This document shows positions 27,041 to 33,852 of a stretch of 64,000 bases of DNA, piece by piece. The notes beneath the pieces are model-generated. The model was not told where the DNA came from and did not search any database. It saw only the letters and a program-made list of their open reading frames with translations. The position numbers and the translations under genes are program-made. The DNA comes from Thiosocius sp963759055 (GTDB lineage: Bacteria; Pseudomonadota; Gammaproteobacteria; Chromatiales; Chromatiaceae). Every line of letters starts with the position of its first letter. The stretch's first letter is position 1. The stretch is from NCBI GenBank assembly GCA_963759055.1, contig CAVWYD010000011.1:62001-126000 (forward strand), read 5' to 3'.

Positions 27041-27367
27041 CTGCCCCGGTTGGTGCGGCAGGTCGGCGGTACCCAGACCGTGCTGGCTCATGAGCAACCT
27101 GAGGACAGCCAGATCTGCCGGCTGATCCATCGCACGTGTTTCAAATTGCAATAGTTCTTCGTCCTTGTTCTCGTAGGACGCGATTGCGTGGCTCAACATC
27201 TCGATAACAGCATTGAGCGGATCGTCTGCGGAGTCCCTGGCTTCTTCGAGCAGGTCTTCAACCAACTCAAGTGCCTCTTCATAACGCGCATCGTTGGTAA
27301 TGTGAAAATAAGGCGCGGCGGCCTGAGCGAAGCTGACGCAGGCGTCTTTGAAAGCTACAGCGGTCAT
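27020..27367 (-). pseudogene. higA: Truncated HigA antitoxin (helix-turn-helix lost)
   Basis: Residues 1-105 follow the N-terminal half of E. coli-type HigA (YFHITNDARYEEALELVEDLLEE, AVLRLLMSQHGLGTADLP). Homology stops exactly where the DNA-binding domain should begin, next to the stop codon of the PIN toxin on the opposite strand. The remaining ten codons are foreign. The remnant is 115 residues against about 140. Its ATG overlaps the higB stop by four bases, preserving the original higBA layout. Confidence 0.75.
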
Positions 27368-27450
27368 TTCAGGTCACCTCGTGCATAGCGCTTGCAGATC
27401 TTGTCGTATTCGGCATGAGTGAGGATATGCTTCACATAGACGCGTCTGTG
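27364..27450 (-). pseudogene. higB: C-terminal fragment of HigB toxin
   Basis: In the frame ending at TGA 27364-27366 the sequence reads HRRVYVKHILTHAEYDKICK and a short tail, the conserved C-terminus of HigB. Upstream the frame is lost inside the vapC gene that follows. Only about 28 of some 95-110 residues remain, so this toxin is dead. Confidence 0.7.
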
Positions 27451-27851
27451 CGCGAAGCGGTCCAGTCTTCCATACGAAGCCCAGCCACGCGACTGAATTC
27501 CCCCGTGTTGTTGGTAACCAGCACCGCGTCGTGGGCGCGCGCAGTCGCGGCGATCATCAGGTCGTTGGGACCGATGGGGCGGCCCTGGGCGGCCAGGTCT
27601 GCCCGGATCATGGCGTAGTGCTCTGCGCAGCGGTCATCGAACGCAAGACTGCGCAACGGCGAGAAAAAGAGTTTGAGTCGCTGCAGATTGGCGTCTACGC
27701 GTGCGCTACGCTGTGCGCCGTAAAGCAGCTCCGCCTTGACGATACTGCACAAGGCGATTTCCGCGGGCGACCTCGCCTCGAACTGTCGTTGAACGCGGGG
27801 ATCAGCGCGATTGAGCAGGTGGATGCAGATGTTGGTATCGAGCAGCACCAT
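27432..27851 (-). CDS. vapC: VapC toxin (FitB-like PIN)
   Basis: This 139-residue PIN protein starts MVLLDTNICIHLLN and has the further active-site acidic residues in VKAELLYGA, IGPNDLMIAATA and VTNNTGEF (Asn in the place of the last Asp, as in FitB-like VapC). ATG 27851 overlaps the vapB stop (TGATG). The 3' end runs over the higB remnant. Likely a tRNA- or rRNA-cleaving RNase by family knowledge. Confidence 0.9.
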   Translation of the reverse strand: MVLLDTNICIHLLNRADPRVQRQFEARSPAEIALCSIVKAELLYGAQRSARVDANLQRLKLFFSPLRSLAFDDRCAEHYAMIRADLAAQGRPIGPNDLMIAATARAHDAVLVTNNTGEFSRVAGLRMEDWTASRTDASM

Positions 27852-28085
27852 CACTCGAGTTCGGGCCTGGTTTCGTATTCACCCTGCGGCTCCCGGCGCA
27901 ACGGTTCTCCCTCCCACTGGCCAAACACCTGATCGAAGTACCCCTCCGGCCAACTGCGCATCCTGGCCCGCCTCGCGTTTTACGAGGTCGGCCAGAAAAC
28001 GCGAAAGCGGCTGCCTGGCCTGCTTGGCCTGTTGCCGGAGCCGCTTTTCCACATCCTCCGGCACATAAAAGTGTAGTTGCGACAT
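27851..28085 (-). CDS. vapB: VapB-like antitoxin (frame broken at ~27960)
   Basis: The N-terminus MSQLHFYVPEDVEKRLRQQA looks like a ribbon-helix-helix DNA-binding segment. After LVKREAGQ the sequence must shift by one base, near 27960, to continue SWPEGYFDQVFGQWEGEPL and the acidic tail to TGA 27851-27853, overlapping vapC. Corrected length is about 78 residues. Without correction the frame runs past the toxin start with an unrelated tail. Confidence 0.75.
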
Positions 28086-28117
28086 AGCTATGCCCCGACT
28101 GTATTTGCTATATGTGG
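28083..28117. promoter_or_regulatory. Probable VapB operator
   Basis: CATAGCTATG (28083-28092) is a perfect 10-bp palindrome overlapping the vapB start, and GCTATATGT (28108-28116) is a partial second copy. Both are typical of autoregulated TA promoters. Confidence 0.4.
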
Positions 28118-28261
28118 CTTGAGTTGAGGCTAGCCGCCAAAACTCAAGGGGTCAAGTTTGAGCACCTCAGATGCGGCCGGCGGCAACTAAATGACAGTGC
28201 GGTCGGAGAGGGTAGGTGCCGATCACCCGTTTCCGGGACCTGGCGGGGTGATAGTGAGTCG

Positions 28262-28564
28262 CTATTCTGTTCCGAGGAGCCCTTCCACATCCGCGCTTTG
28301 GTGAACGATACCGATGATCTCGATGCCGAATTCACCGATTGTGTAGAAAATCACATGTCTGCCCTGAGGAAAGCTCCGATAGCCTGGTTTTACATCGTCG
28401 CGCTCCCTGCCGAGTCGGGGATTTGCTGCCAGATCTTCAAAGCAGGTGAACATCGCTTCAAGATAGCGCTCCGCCTGTTCAATTCCCCATTGCTCAAACG
28501 TGTACTGCCAAATTGCCTCAAGATCTTTACGGGCTAAGGCATGCAGGAGGCAGGCCGCCCTCAT
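28262..28564 (-). CDS. parE: ParE/RelE-family toxin
   Basis: This 100-residue protein (LARKDLEAIWQYTFEQWGIEQAERYL, NPRLGRERDDVKPGYRSF, HVIFYTIGEFGIEIIGIVH) matches ParE toxins, which inhibit DNA gyrase. ATG 28564 overlaps the parD stop by four bases. The first few residues (MRAACLLH) are unusual for the family and could reflect a small N-terminal change. The 175 bases before vapB hold no gene. Confidence 0.88.
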   Translation of the reverse strand: MRAACLLHALARKDLEAIWQYTFEQWGIEQAERYLEAMFTCFEDLAANPRLGRERDDVKPGYRSFPQGRHVIFYTIGEFGIEIIGIVHQSADVEGLLGTE

Positions 28565-28806
28565 TTCAAGAATTTTTCTCGCATCTCAGCAAGGAATTGC
28601 TGCCGAGAAAAATCCTCCACCAACGGACTGTCCTCGCCTGCCTGGAGCCTGGCCCTGAGTGCTTCCAGCTTGCGTTCGTCCTCCTCCAGTCTCCTCAGTC
28701 CAGCGCGCACCGCCTCGCTGACCGACTGAAAGCGACCTTCCGCAATCTTCTCGCTGACGAAGGTATCGAAATGCTCACCGAGGGTGACTGAAGTGTTCCT
28801 GGGCAT
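28561..28806 (-). CDS. parD: ParD-family antitoxin
   Basis: This 81-residue protein (MPRNTSVTLGEHFDTFVSEKIAEG, SVSEAVRAGLRRLEEDE) is a ParD/CC2985-type ribbon-helix-helix antitoxin. Its stop overlaps the parE start. A strong inverted repeat lies 22 bases upstream. Confidence 0.92.
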   Translation of the reverse strand: MPRNTSVTLGEHFDTFVSEKIAEGRFQSVSEAVRAGLRRLEEDERKLEALRARLQAGEDSPLVEDFSRQQFLAEMREKFLK

Positions 28807-28828
28807 ATTTTCTCTCGCGGGCCTCGAC

Positions 28829-28847
28829 TGTATTAAACATTAATACA
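28829..28847. promoter_or_regulatory. Probable ParD operator
   Basis: TGTATTAA-ACA-TTAATACA is a perfect inverted repeat with 8-bp arms in the AT-rich promoter region just upstream of parD, where the antitoxin should repress. Confidence 0.55.
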
Positions 28848-28895
28848 GAGCTGCAAAAATGCAACTGCTGTCCACAGCCGCTAACTGCCGAAAAC

Positions 28896-29267
28896 TCAAC
28901 CATTTGTGTTGAAGTCATAACCCAATTCGGCCGTCAGGGCGCCCAGTCTCTCGTCGCGTGTCCACAGCCGTGCAGATTCTGTGAGGGCCGTAGCCGCCAG
29001 CAGATGCACATCGACATAGCCGATGCCCCGGCCCATCAGCTTTCTGTTCTCAATGAACAGCAATACCTCCCGATGCGTTGCCTGCCTGGCCTCAGGCAAC
29101 TGCCGCAGTAGCGAGAGCACGTTGGAGCGATTGCGCAGGTTGCCGCAGGCCAACTCGCCGACGACGAACGGATGGATGAATACGCCGCCGGCCTCCAGCA
29201 GGGCCTCCAACCGGTGGTCGCCTTCGCGCAGGTGATCGACCCAGACCGACGTGTCGACCAACACCAT
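28896..29267 (-). CDS. vapC: VapC toxin
   Basis: This 123-residue PIN protein starts MVLVDTSVWVDHLREGDHRL and contains FVVGELACGNL, GIGYVDVHLLAAT and LWTRDERLGAL, giving the four acidic active-site positions. The start overlaps the vapB stop (TGATG at 29265-29269). The frame is intact. Confidence 0.92.
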   Translation of the reverse strand: MVLVDTSVWVDHLREGDHRLEALLEAGGVFIHPFVVGELACGNLRNRSNVLSLLRQLPEARQATHREVLLFIENRKLMGRGIGYVDVHLLAATALTESARLWTRDERLGALTAELGYDFNTNG

Positions 29268-29461
29268 CAGGTTGCGCCTTTGCGCCGGGGTATCTCGTCC
29301 AGGCCAGGTTCGGAACCGCCGAGGCGCGCCAGCCGCCTGGCACTTTCGCGTTCGATAAGGGCCTTCAGGCCTTCGCGCAACAAGGTGGTCCGCTCGTTGA
29401 TGCCGCTCAATGCCTTCGCCTGTTCCAGCAAATCGTCGTCCAGGTTAACCGTTGTGCGCAT
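29267..29461 (-). CDS. vapB: VapB ribbon-helix-helix antitoxin
   Basis: The 64-residue protein begins MRTTVNLDDDLLEQAKALSG and continues TTLLREGLKALIERESARRL, a standard VapB. ATG 29461 is preferred over an ATG 24 bases upstream because homologues begin at MRTT. It overlaps the downstream vapC. Confidence 0.9.
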   Translation of the reverse strand: MRTTVNLDDDLLEQAKALSGINERTTLLREGLKALIERESARRLARLGGSEPGLDEIPRRKGAT

Positions 29462-29566
29462 GATCTTTCGCTCCGTGGGATGCAACCGATAATAGCATCA
29501 AAAGATGTTCATATTGAAGCGTATACGGACGATGTTCCGATTTTCAGGGACTGACCTGCCTAGCCC

Positions 29567-29840
29567 GCCCGCGATGAGGCGGGTCCGGATAGCGACGTGG
29601 ATATCGTGGTTGGATTCGATGGGCCGGCTACCTCCAAGCGTTATTTCGGTGTGCAGTTTATTTTGGAGGACGCGCTCGGTTGCCCGGTCGATCTGGTGAC
29701 GGAAAAGGCGCTGCGGAACGAACTGCGCCCCCACATAGAAAAAGAAGCCGTAAATGTCTGAGCGGGAATGGAAATTCTATATTGACGACATGTTGCCGGC
29801 TGAAGGCCAGCCGGTTATCGCGTTGGTATTGGATTGTTAA
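29567..29840 (+). pseudogene. Remnant of an MntA-HepT module (230-base duplicate)
   Basis: From 29567 to 29796 the sequence repeats 31553-31782 with about eight differences. It encodes the C-terminal two thirds of the nucleotidyltransferase antitoxin (from DEAGPDSDVDIVVGFDG to stop 29759-29761) and, from ATG 29754, the first 14 HepT codons. After 29796 similarity ends and the HepT frame runs 14 foreign codons to TAA 29838-29840. Both ends are cut: upstream at the vapB promoter, downstream by the next vapC. Confidence 0.85.
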
Positions 29841-30252
29841 AAGGATCCACAATGGTCAAGCCATTGAGATCCTGGCCGTCTTGAAGGTCTTCCGTCAGCA
29901 GGTAGCGACACCTCAGTTGTCGGGCCGCACCGACAATTAGCGCATCCCACCACGAAAGCTGAAAACGGTCTTCTGCCGCCCATGCCTGTTCCATGACTTG
30001 CCGGTCGACCGCGATAGGGCGCCAGATCATCAGGTCGCGAATGTCCTCGCGAGCGATGTCGCGTTGTAACCCGGGTCGCAGGCGGCGAGTGACCACTTGG
30101 TAGTATTCCTGCAATACCTGCGTGCTGATTCGCCCTTGATGTGTTTTCCATAGAAACTCGAGCCATTGGCGGGCTTGGGGCTGCTTTTCAGATTCACTCT
30201 CGTCCCTTGCGTAGACCAGGATATTCGTATCAACGAAGAACGGGCCGGTCAT
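29815..30252 (-). CDS. vapC: VapC toxin
   Basis: This 145-residue PIN protein (MTGPFFVDTNILVYARDESE, STQVLQEYYQVVTR, LSWWDALIVGAARQL, LLTEDLQDGQDL) has all four acidic active-site positions. It overlaps its antitoxin gene by 23 bases. Its 3' end replaces the HepT remnant on the opposite strand. Confidence 0.92.
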   Translation of the reverse strand: MTGPFFVDTNILVYARDESESEKQPQARQWLEFLWKTHQGRISTQVLQEYYQVVTRRLRPGLQRDIAREDIRDLMIWRPIAVDRQVMEQAWAAEDRFQLSWWDALIVGAARQLRCRYLLTEDLQDGQDLNGLTIVDPFNNPIPTR

Positions 30253-30472
30253 AAAGGCTCTCCCGGTCCGGATAGTCGTTTTCTTCGGATTTCAGCCGCG
30301 TGGCATCACGCTCGAGGAAGCGAGCCATCGCAGTCTGGTAGTCGGCATCTTCCAGGCGGCGTTCGCGCAGCATGTCCCCCACGAGGCGCGACACACTGGT
30401 TGCCTTGGTAGCTGCCTGAACCCGAATCCACTGGGCGGTGTCTTCATCAAGGGATATCGTTACGTTTTTCAT
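30230..30472 (-). CDS. vapB: VapB/CopG-type antitoxin
   Basis: The protein reads MKNVTISLDEDTAQWIRVQAA and VSRLVGDMLRERR, a ribbon-helix-helix DNA-binding antitoxin of about 80 residues. ATG 30472 is preferred to GTG 30478. An unusually good inverted repeat starts two bases upstream. Confidence 0.9.
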   Translation of the reverse strand: MKNVTISLDEDTAQWIRVQAATKATSVSRLVGDMLRERRLEDADYQTAMARFLERDATRLKSEENDYPDRESLYDRPVLR

Positions 30473-30473
30473 A

Positions 30474-30506
30474 GACACGAAAATAGTGATTCACGAATTT
30501 CGTGTC
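30474..30506. promoter_or_regulatory. Nested inverted repeat, probable VapB operator
   Basis: Outer arms GACACGAAA (30474-30482) and TTTCGTGTC (30498-30506) are perfect 9-bp complements. The right arm also pairs with an inner CACGAA (30492-30497). The site abuts the vapB start, so repression by VapBC is expected. Confidence 0.6.
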
Positions 30507-30625
30507 AAGCTTTGGCCGGTTGCCGCTGCAAGCGGGTTGCTGAGCAAAAAAGTGTCTGACTCTTTTCCTGAAGTCGAACATGGAATCCGTGCCGTTGACG
30601 ACAAAGCGCCAAACGGATTAGTCTT

Positions 30626-30642
30626 CCTTACTAATGGTAAGG
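30626..30642. promoter_or_regulatory. Inverted repeat over the AbrB-type antitoxin ribosome-binding site
   Basis: CCTTAC (30626-30631) and GTAAGG (30637-30642) form a 6-bp inverted repeat whose right arm overlaps the Shine-Dalgarno AAGGAGG (30639-30645). It could be an operator or a translational hairpin. Confidence 0.4.
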
Positions 30643-30651
30643 AGGTGGCTC

Positions 30652-30900
30652 ATGCCAATGTCAACGGTAACGTCGAAAGGCCAGATCACGCTTCCGCGGG
30701 ATGTCCGGCAGGCACTGGGATTGGGTGTCGGGGACAAGGTCGATTTCGTGGAGGTCGAAGGTGGTTTCAAACTCGTCCCGCTGAGGAAAGACGTACGCGC
30801 CCTCAAAGGACGATTCGCCGGCCGTGTCAAACGGCCGGTCACCATCGAGGAAATGGACGACGCGATCGCACAATCGGCTGCAGAGAGCAAAGAGGGGTGA
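30652..30900 (+). CDS. vapB: AbrB/SpoVT-type antitoxin
   Basis: MSTVTSKGQITLPRDVRQALGLGVGDKVDF is the swapped-hairpin AbrB DNA-binding domain, in an 82-residue protein with an acidic tail. AAGGAGG is five to six bases before ATG 30652. The stop overlaps the toxin start (GTGA). Confidence 0.92.
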   Translation: MPMSTVTSKGQITLPRDVRQALGLGVGDKVDFVEVEGGFKLVPLRKDVRALKGRFAGRVKRPVTIEEMDDAIAQSAAESKEG

Positions 30901-31292
30901 TTGGACTGGACACTAACGTTCTGGTCCGCTACCTCGCGCAAGATGATCCAGATCAGGCTGCGCGCGCGACCCGGGTCGTCGAGCAGGAACTGACGGAGGA
31001 TGCGCCAGGCTTTATCGGCTTGGTCGTGCTGGTCGAGACAGTCTGGGTTTTGCAGCGGCTATATCGGGCAAGTGCCGAGGAGATACGAGAGACGGTGACT
31101 GACCTCTTGGGTAGCCGCAGCATCGTGGTCGAGAATCGTGATGTTGTCGCGCGCGCCCTCGCCTCTTTCAAAAAGAACTCCTGTGGTTTCGCTGACGCAA
31201 TTATCGCAGCGTCCGCCTTAAACGCCGGTTGCGACAAGGTAATCAGTTTCGACCGTGGAGCCGTGCGCGCTGGAATGACGCTGGTCGAGTAA
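30897..31292 (+). CDS. vapC: VapC toxin paired with the AbrB-type antitoxin
   Basis: This 131-residue PIN protein begins at GTG 30897: IGLDTNVLVRYLAQDDP, with LVVLVETVWVLQRLY, CGFADAIIAASA and VISFDRGA supplying the conserved acidic residues. The GTGA overlap with the antitoxin fixes the start. A strong hairpin follows at 31312. Confidence 0.92.
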   Translation: MIGLDTNVLVRYLAQDDPDQAARATRVVEQELTEDAPGFIGLVVLVETVWVLQRLYRASAEEIRETVTDLLGSRSIVVENRDVVARALASFKKNSCGFADAIIAASALNAGCDKVISFDRGAVRAGMTLVE

Positions 31293-31311
31293 CAAGGTGT
31301 TCACCTGGAGC

Positions 31312-31332
31312 AAAAAGGGGTGACCCCTTTTT
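31312..31332. terminator. Intrinsic terminator after vapC
   Basis: AAAAAGGGG (31312-31320), TGA, CCCCTTTTT (31324-31332) is a perfect 9-bp hairpin ending in a T-run, 20 bases after the vapC stop; its symmetry would let it act in both directions. Confidence 0.7.
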
Positions 31333-31456
31333 CCGAGTTTCAACTCCATCGCCTGTCCATTTACCCGACGTTGAGTCAAACTAAACCGAGCAAATCAACC
31401 GATGCCGGCGGCCGCCGAACGCCGACGTCTTGGCTAGGTTTTTGGGAGTCCGGGTC

Positions 31457-31747
31457 ATGAAACGGCAGCACACACTCAAAAAACTCGCTGAACTAAAGCC
31501 GGATTTGGCAAAGCGATTCGGTGTGACGCGCCTGGCACTGTTCGGTTCAACTGCCCGCGATGAGGCGGGTCCGGATAGCGACGTGGATATCGTGGTTGGA
31601 TTCGATGGGCCGGCCACCTCCACGCGTTATTTCGGTGTGCAGTTTATTTTGGAAGACGCGCTTGGTTGCCCGGTCGATCTGGTCACCGAAAAGGCGCTGC
31701 GGAACGAACTGCGCCCCCACATAGAAAAAGAAGCCGTGAATGTCTGA
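31457..31747 (+). CDS. mntA: MntA-type nucleotidyltransferase antitoxin
   Basis: MntA antitoxins transfer nucleotides to the HEPN toxin and inactivate it. The 96-residue protein has the minimal nucleotidyltransferase motif LFGSTARDEAGPDSDVDIVV, with GS and the DxD metal site. ATG 31457 fits homologues. The stop overlaps the hepT ATG by eight bases. The second half of the gene is duplicated at 29567-29761. Confidence 0.9.
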   Translation: MKRQHTLKKLAELKPDLAKRFGVTRLALFGSTARDEAGPDSDVDIVVGFDGPATSTRYFGVQFILEDALGCPVDLVTEKALRNELRPHIEKEAVNV

Positions 31748-32113
31748 GCGGGAATGGAAATTCTATATCGACGACATGTTGCGCTTTGCCGAGAAGGTGC
31801 TGGCGTATAGCGCGGGTCTGGATCAGGCACAGTTCGAGGGCGACGAGCTGAAGTATGACGCTATCCTTCGCAACCTGGAATTGATCGGTGAGGCGGCGAC
31901 CCACGTACCGGCTGCAGTGCGCCAGGGCAGGGCCATCCGTCCGTCCCCTGGCGGCAGCTTATCGCGACCCGAAACCGCCTGATCCACGGCTATCTTGGCA
32001 TCGATAACGATACCCTCTGGAGCATAGTCATCGATGACGTTCCACTCCTGGTCGGCGAGATTCGCACGTTGCTGCGGTCACTCCGACCCATGCGGGAGGC
32101 GAGGTCTTCATAA
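31740..32113 (+). CDS. hepT: HepT HEPN-domain toxin (frame broken at ~31945)
   Basis: HepT toxins are HEPN RNases with an R-x4-H motif. The first frame reads MSEREWKFYIDDMLRFAEKV to GEAATHVPAAVRQ. The active-site part, WRQLIATRNRLIHGYLGID and SIVIDDVPLLVGEI, lies in the next frame and stops at TAA 32111-32113. A one-base change near 31945 joins them into a protein of about 124 residues, the family size. The RNRLIH motif is intact. Confidence 0.82.
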
Positions 32114-32295
32114 TCCCCAACAGGGGGATCCGAAAACCATTCACTTTCCGGTGACCAAAAAACAGTCCCTTCTCCCACCGGGATAAGGCCAGAATGAAGG
32201 GGGTATCAAATTGAAACGGATCGATCCTTCTGTTCACAGCAACCTGAAGCCATCGGCTTTGGCCGGCGGCCAATGCGACATTTGGAAAGGCGCCC
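32114..32295. other. Gap before yefM with no recognisable gene
   Basis: These 180 bases between hepT and the yefM promoter show no supported reading frame, repeat or RNA signature. Confidence 0.5.
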
Positions 32296-32323
32296 TTGAC
32301 ACGCGTACGCAATGGCGTACGCT
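32296..32323 (+). promoter_or_regulatory. yefM-yoeB promoter with overlapping operator
   Basis: TTGACA (32296-32301) and TACGCT (32318-32323) have a 16-base spacer. The self-complementary GCGTACGC occurs twice (32303-32310 and 32315-32322) between and over them. Repression by YefM at these boxes would block the promoter. Confidence 0.55.
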
Positions 32324-32344
32324 TGGGCCAAAGGAGGGCGTGAA

Positions 32345-32587
32345 ATGACCATACTCAATGCCACAGAGGCGCGATCGAGGCTTTACAGCCTGATTGATGA
32401 GGCCGCGGAGTCCCACCAACCTATTGTAATAAAAGGAAAAAGGGGGAATGCCGTACTTGTTTCGGAAGAAGACTGGAATGCGATATCCGAAACGGTGAAC
32501 TTGCTGTCGATTCCGGGAATGCGCGAATCGATCCAGGAGGGAATGGAAACGCCTCCTTCAGAGTGCGCCGAGGATCTTGATTGGTGA
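32345..32587 (+). CDS. yefM: YefM-type antitoxin
   Basis: The 80-residue protein (MTILNATEARSRLYSLIDEA, QPIVIKGKRGNAVLVSEEDW) is a canonical YefM/Phd antitoxin with an acidic C-terminal tail. The stop overlaps the yoeB start (GTGA). Confidence 0.92.
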   Translation: MTILNATEARSRLYSLIDEAAESHQPIVIKGKRGNAVLVSEEDWNAISETVNLLSIPGMRESIQEGMETPPSECAEDLDW

Positions 32588-32847
32588 AATGGAGGCTGTT
32601 CTATACGAAGCAGGCTCAAAAGGATGCCAAGAAGCTCGCCGCATCGGGACTCAAGGAAAAAGCGCGAGCCCTGCTAGAGGTGCTCGAAGCAAACCCGTAC
32701 CAGAATCCCCCTCCTTACGAAAAACTTGTCGGTGATCTTGCGGGTGCCTATTCGAGGCGCATCAATATCCAGCACCGTGTCGTCTATCAGGTTCTGGAAA
32801 AAGAGCGCATCGTCAAAGTTCTCCGCTTGTGGACGCACTACGAATAG
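32584..32847 (+). CDS. yoeB: YoeB/Txe-type toxin
   Basis: YoeB is a ribosome-dependent mRNA endonuclease. The 87-residue protein begins at GTG 32584 (VKWRLFYTKQAQKDAKKL) and has PYEKLVGDLAGAYSRRINIQHRVVYQV in pieces, with the family's C-terminal WTHYE, where the terminal His and Tyr are catalytic. The frame is intact. Confidence 0.93.
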   Translation: MKWRLFYTKQAQKDAKKLAASGLKEKARALLEVLEANPYQNPPPYEKLVGDLAGAYSRRINIQHRVVYQVLEKERIVKVLRLWTHYE

Positions 32848-32999
32848 AAAAACATACAAAGTGGTCAACTCGCTCGCTGGGACGCGCAGAAACTGCGCGG
32901 GCGCTTTCCGATTGAACAATCGCCTGTTCGCCGACGGGGTCGATGCGCGGCCGGCGCCGTAGGTCGAAATGTTCCCGGGTTGAATATAAAGATTCGGAT

Positions 33000-33026
33000 G
33001 GATATACACTTATGGTATGTATATCC
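33000..33026. promoter_or_regulatory. Probable operator of the last AbrB/VapC pair
   Basis: GGATATACA (33000-33008) and TGTATATCC (33018-33026) form a perfect 9-bp inverted repeat 22 bases upstream of the antitoxin ATG, within an AT-rich promoter-like stretch. Confidence 0.55.
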
Positions 33027-33048
33027 TATCGACTTCTGGGAAACGCAT

Positions 33049-33282
33049 ATGCAAGTGTCCAAGTGGGGAAACAGTCTGGCCGTGCGCCTGCCTGCGGCAG
33101 TTGTAGAGGCCCTGGGGCTCAAAGAGGGTGACGATATCGAGATCCATGTCGAAGGTTCGCGTGTGTTCAGCGTGAAAAAGCCGCCTGACCGTCGCGAGTT
33201 GCTGGCGCGGTTGCGGAAGTACCGCGGCCGCCTACCCGACGGATTCGTGTTCGATCGTCTCGAAGCCCATGAGCGAGACTGA
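33049..33282 (+). CDS. vapB: AbrB/MazE-type antitoxin
   Basis: This 77-residue protein reads MQVSKWGNSLAVRLPAAVVEAL, GLKEGDDIEIHV, the MazE/AbrB DNA-binding pattern. ATG 33049 matches homologues; the frame is open further upstream without a ribosome-binding site. It overlaps the toxin gene by 14 bases. Confidence 0.92.
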   Translation: MQVSKWGNSLAVRLPAAVVEALGLKEGDDIEIHVEGSRVFSVKKPPDRRELLARLRKYRGRLPDGFVFDRLEAHERD

Positions 33283-33679
33283 CGCGTTTTTCGACACGAA
33301 CGTCCTGCTGTATTTGCTGTCTGGCGATGCGTCAAAGGCGGACTGTGCGGAAGCCCTCGTCGCGGCGGGTGGCATTATCAGCGTTCAGGTCCTCAACGAA
33401 TTCGCATCGGTCGCATCCCGCAAGTTTGGGATGTCGTGGCCCGAGATACGCGAAGTATTGGAGACGATCCGTGCGGTGTGCCGAGTCGAGCCATTGGGGC
33501 TGGAGACGCATGAACTCGGTCTGGCGTTGGCCGAGCGTTACGGCTTTTCGATCTACGATGCGACGATCCTTGCCTCGGCGCAGCTGGCGGATTGCCGGGT
33601 TGTGTTCACCGAAGATCTGCAACACGGTCAAGTGATCGATGAGCGGCTCAAGATCATCAATCCGTTCTCCACGGGCTGA
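33269..33679 (+). CDS. vapC: VapC toxin
   Basis: This 136-residue PIN protein (AFFDTNVLLYLLSGD, ISVQVLNEFASVASRK, YGFSIYDATILASAQL, VFTEDLQHGQVID) has all four acidic positions. It closes the run of TA modules. The next 170 bases hold no gene and lead into a transposase fragment. Confidence 0.93.
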   Translation: MSETDAFFDTNVLLYLLSGDASKADCAEALVAAGGIISVQVLNEFASVASRKFGMSWPEIREVLETIRAVCRVEPLGLETHELGLALAERYGFSIYDATILASAQLADCRVVFTEDLQHGQVIDERLKIINPFSTG

Positions 33680-33852
33680 AACTGAATCGATTTGGCACGC
33701 GTCATCAAGTAGTCGGACCTGAAGAATACGGTCCGCTGCCGAGCTGAAGGCGTTGCGACGGTTGGCAGACGAACTAACCCAACTTCGCGGATTCGGCGTT
33801 TTGAAATCGCTAAGCCATTGATTGATATGGCACCGCCGCCTGAAGGTCTGCA

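Noticed and set aside
25639..33679. Chromosomal integron explanation for the TA island
   Set aside because: Modules are in both orientations and I see no repeated attC-like sites or an integrase gene; the boundaries instead show truncations and a gene-end duplication.
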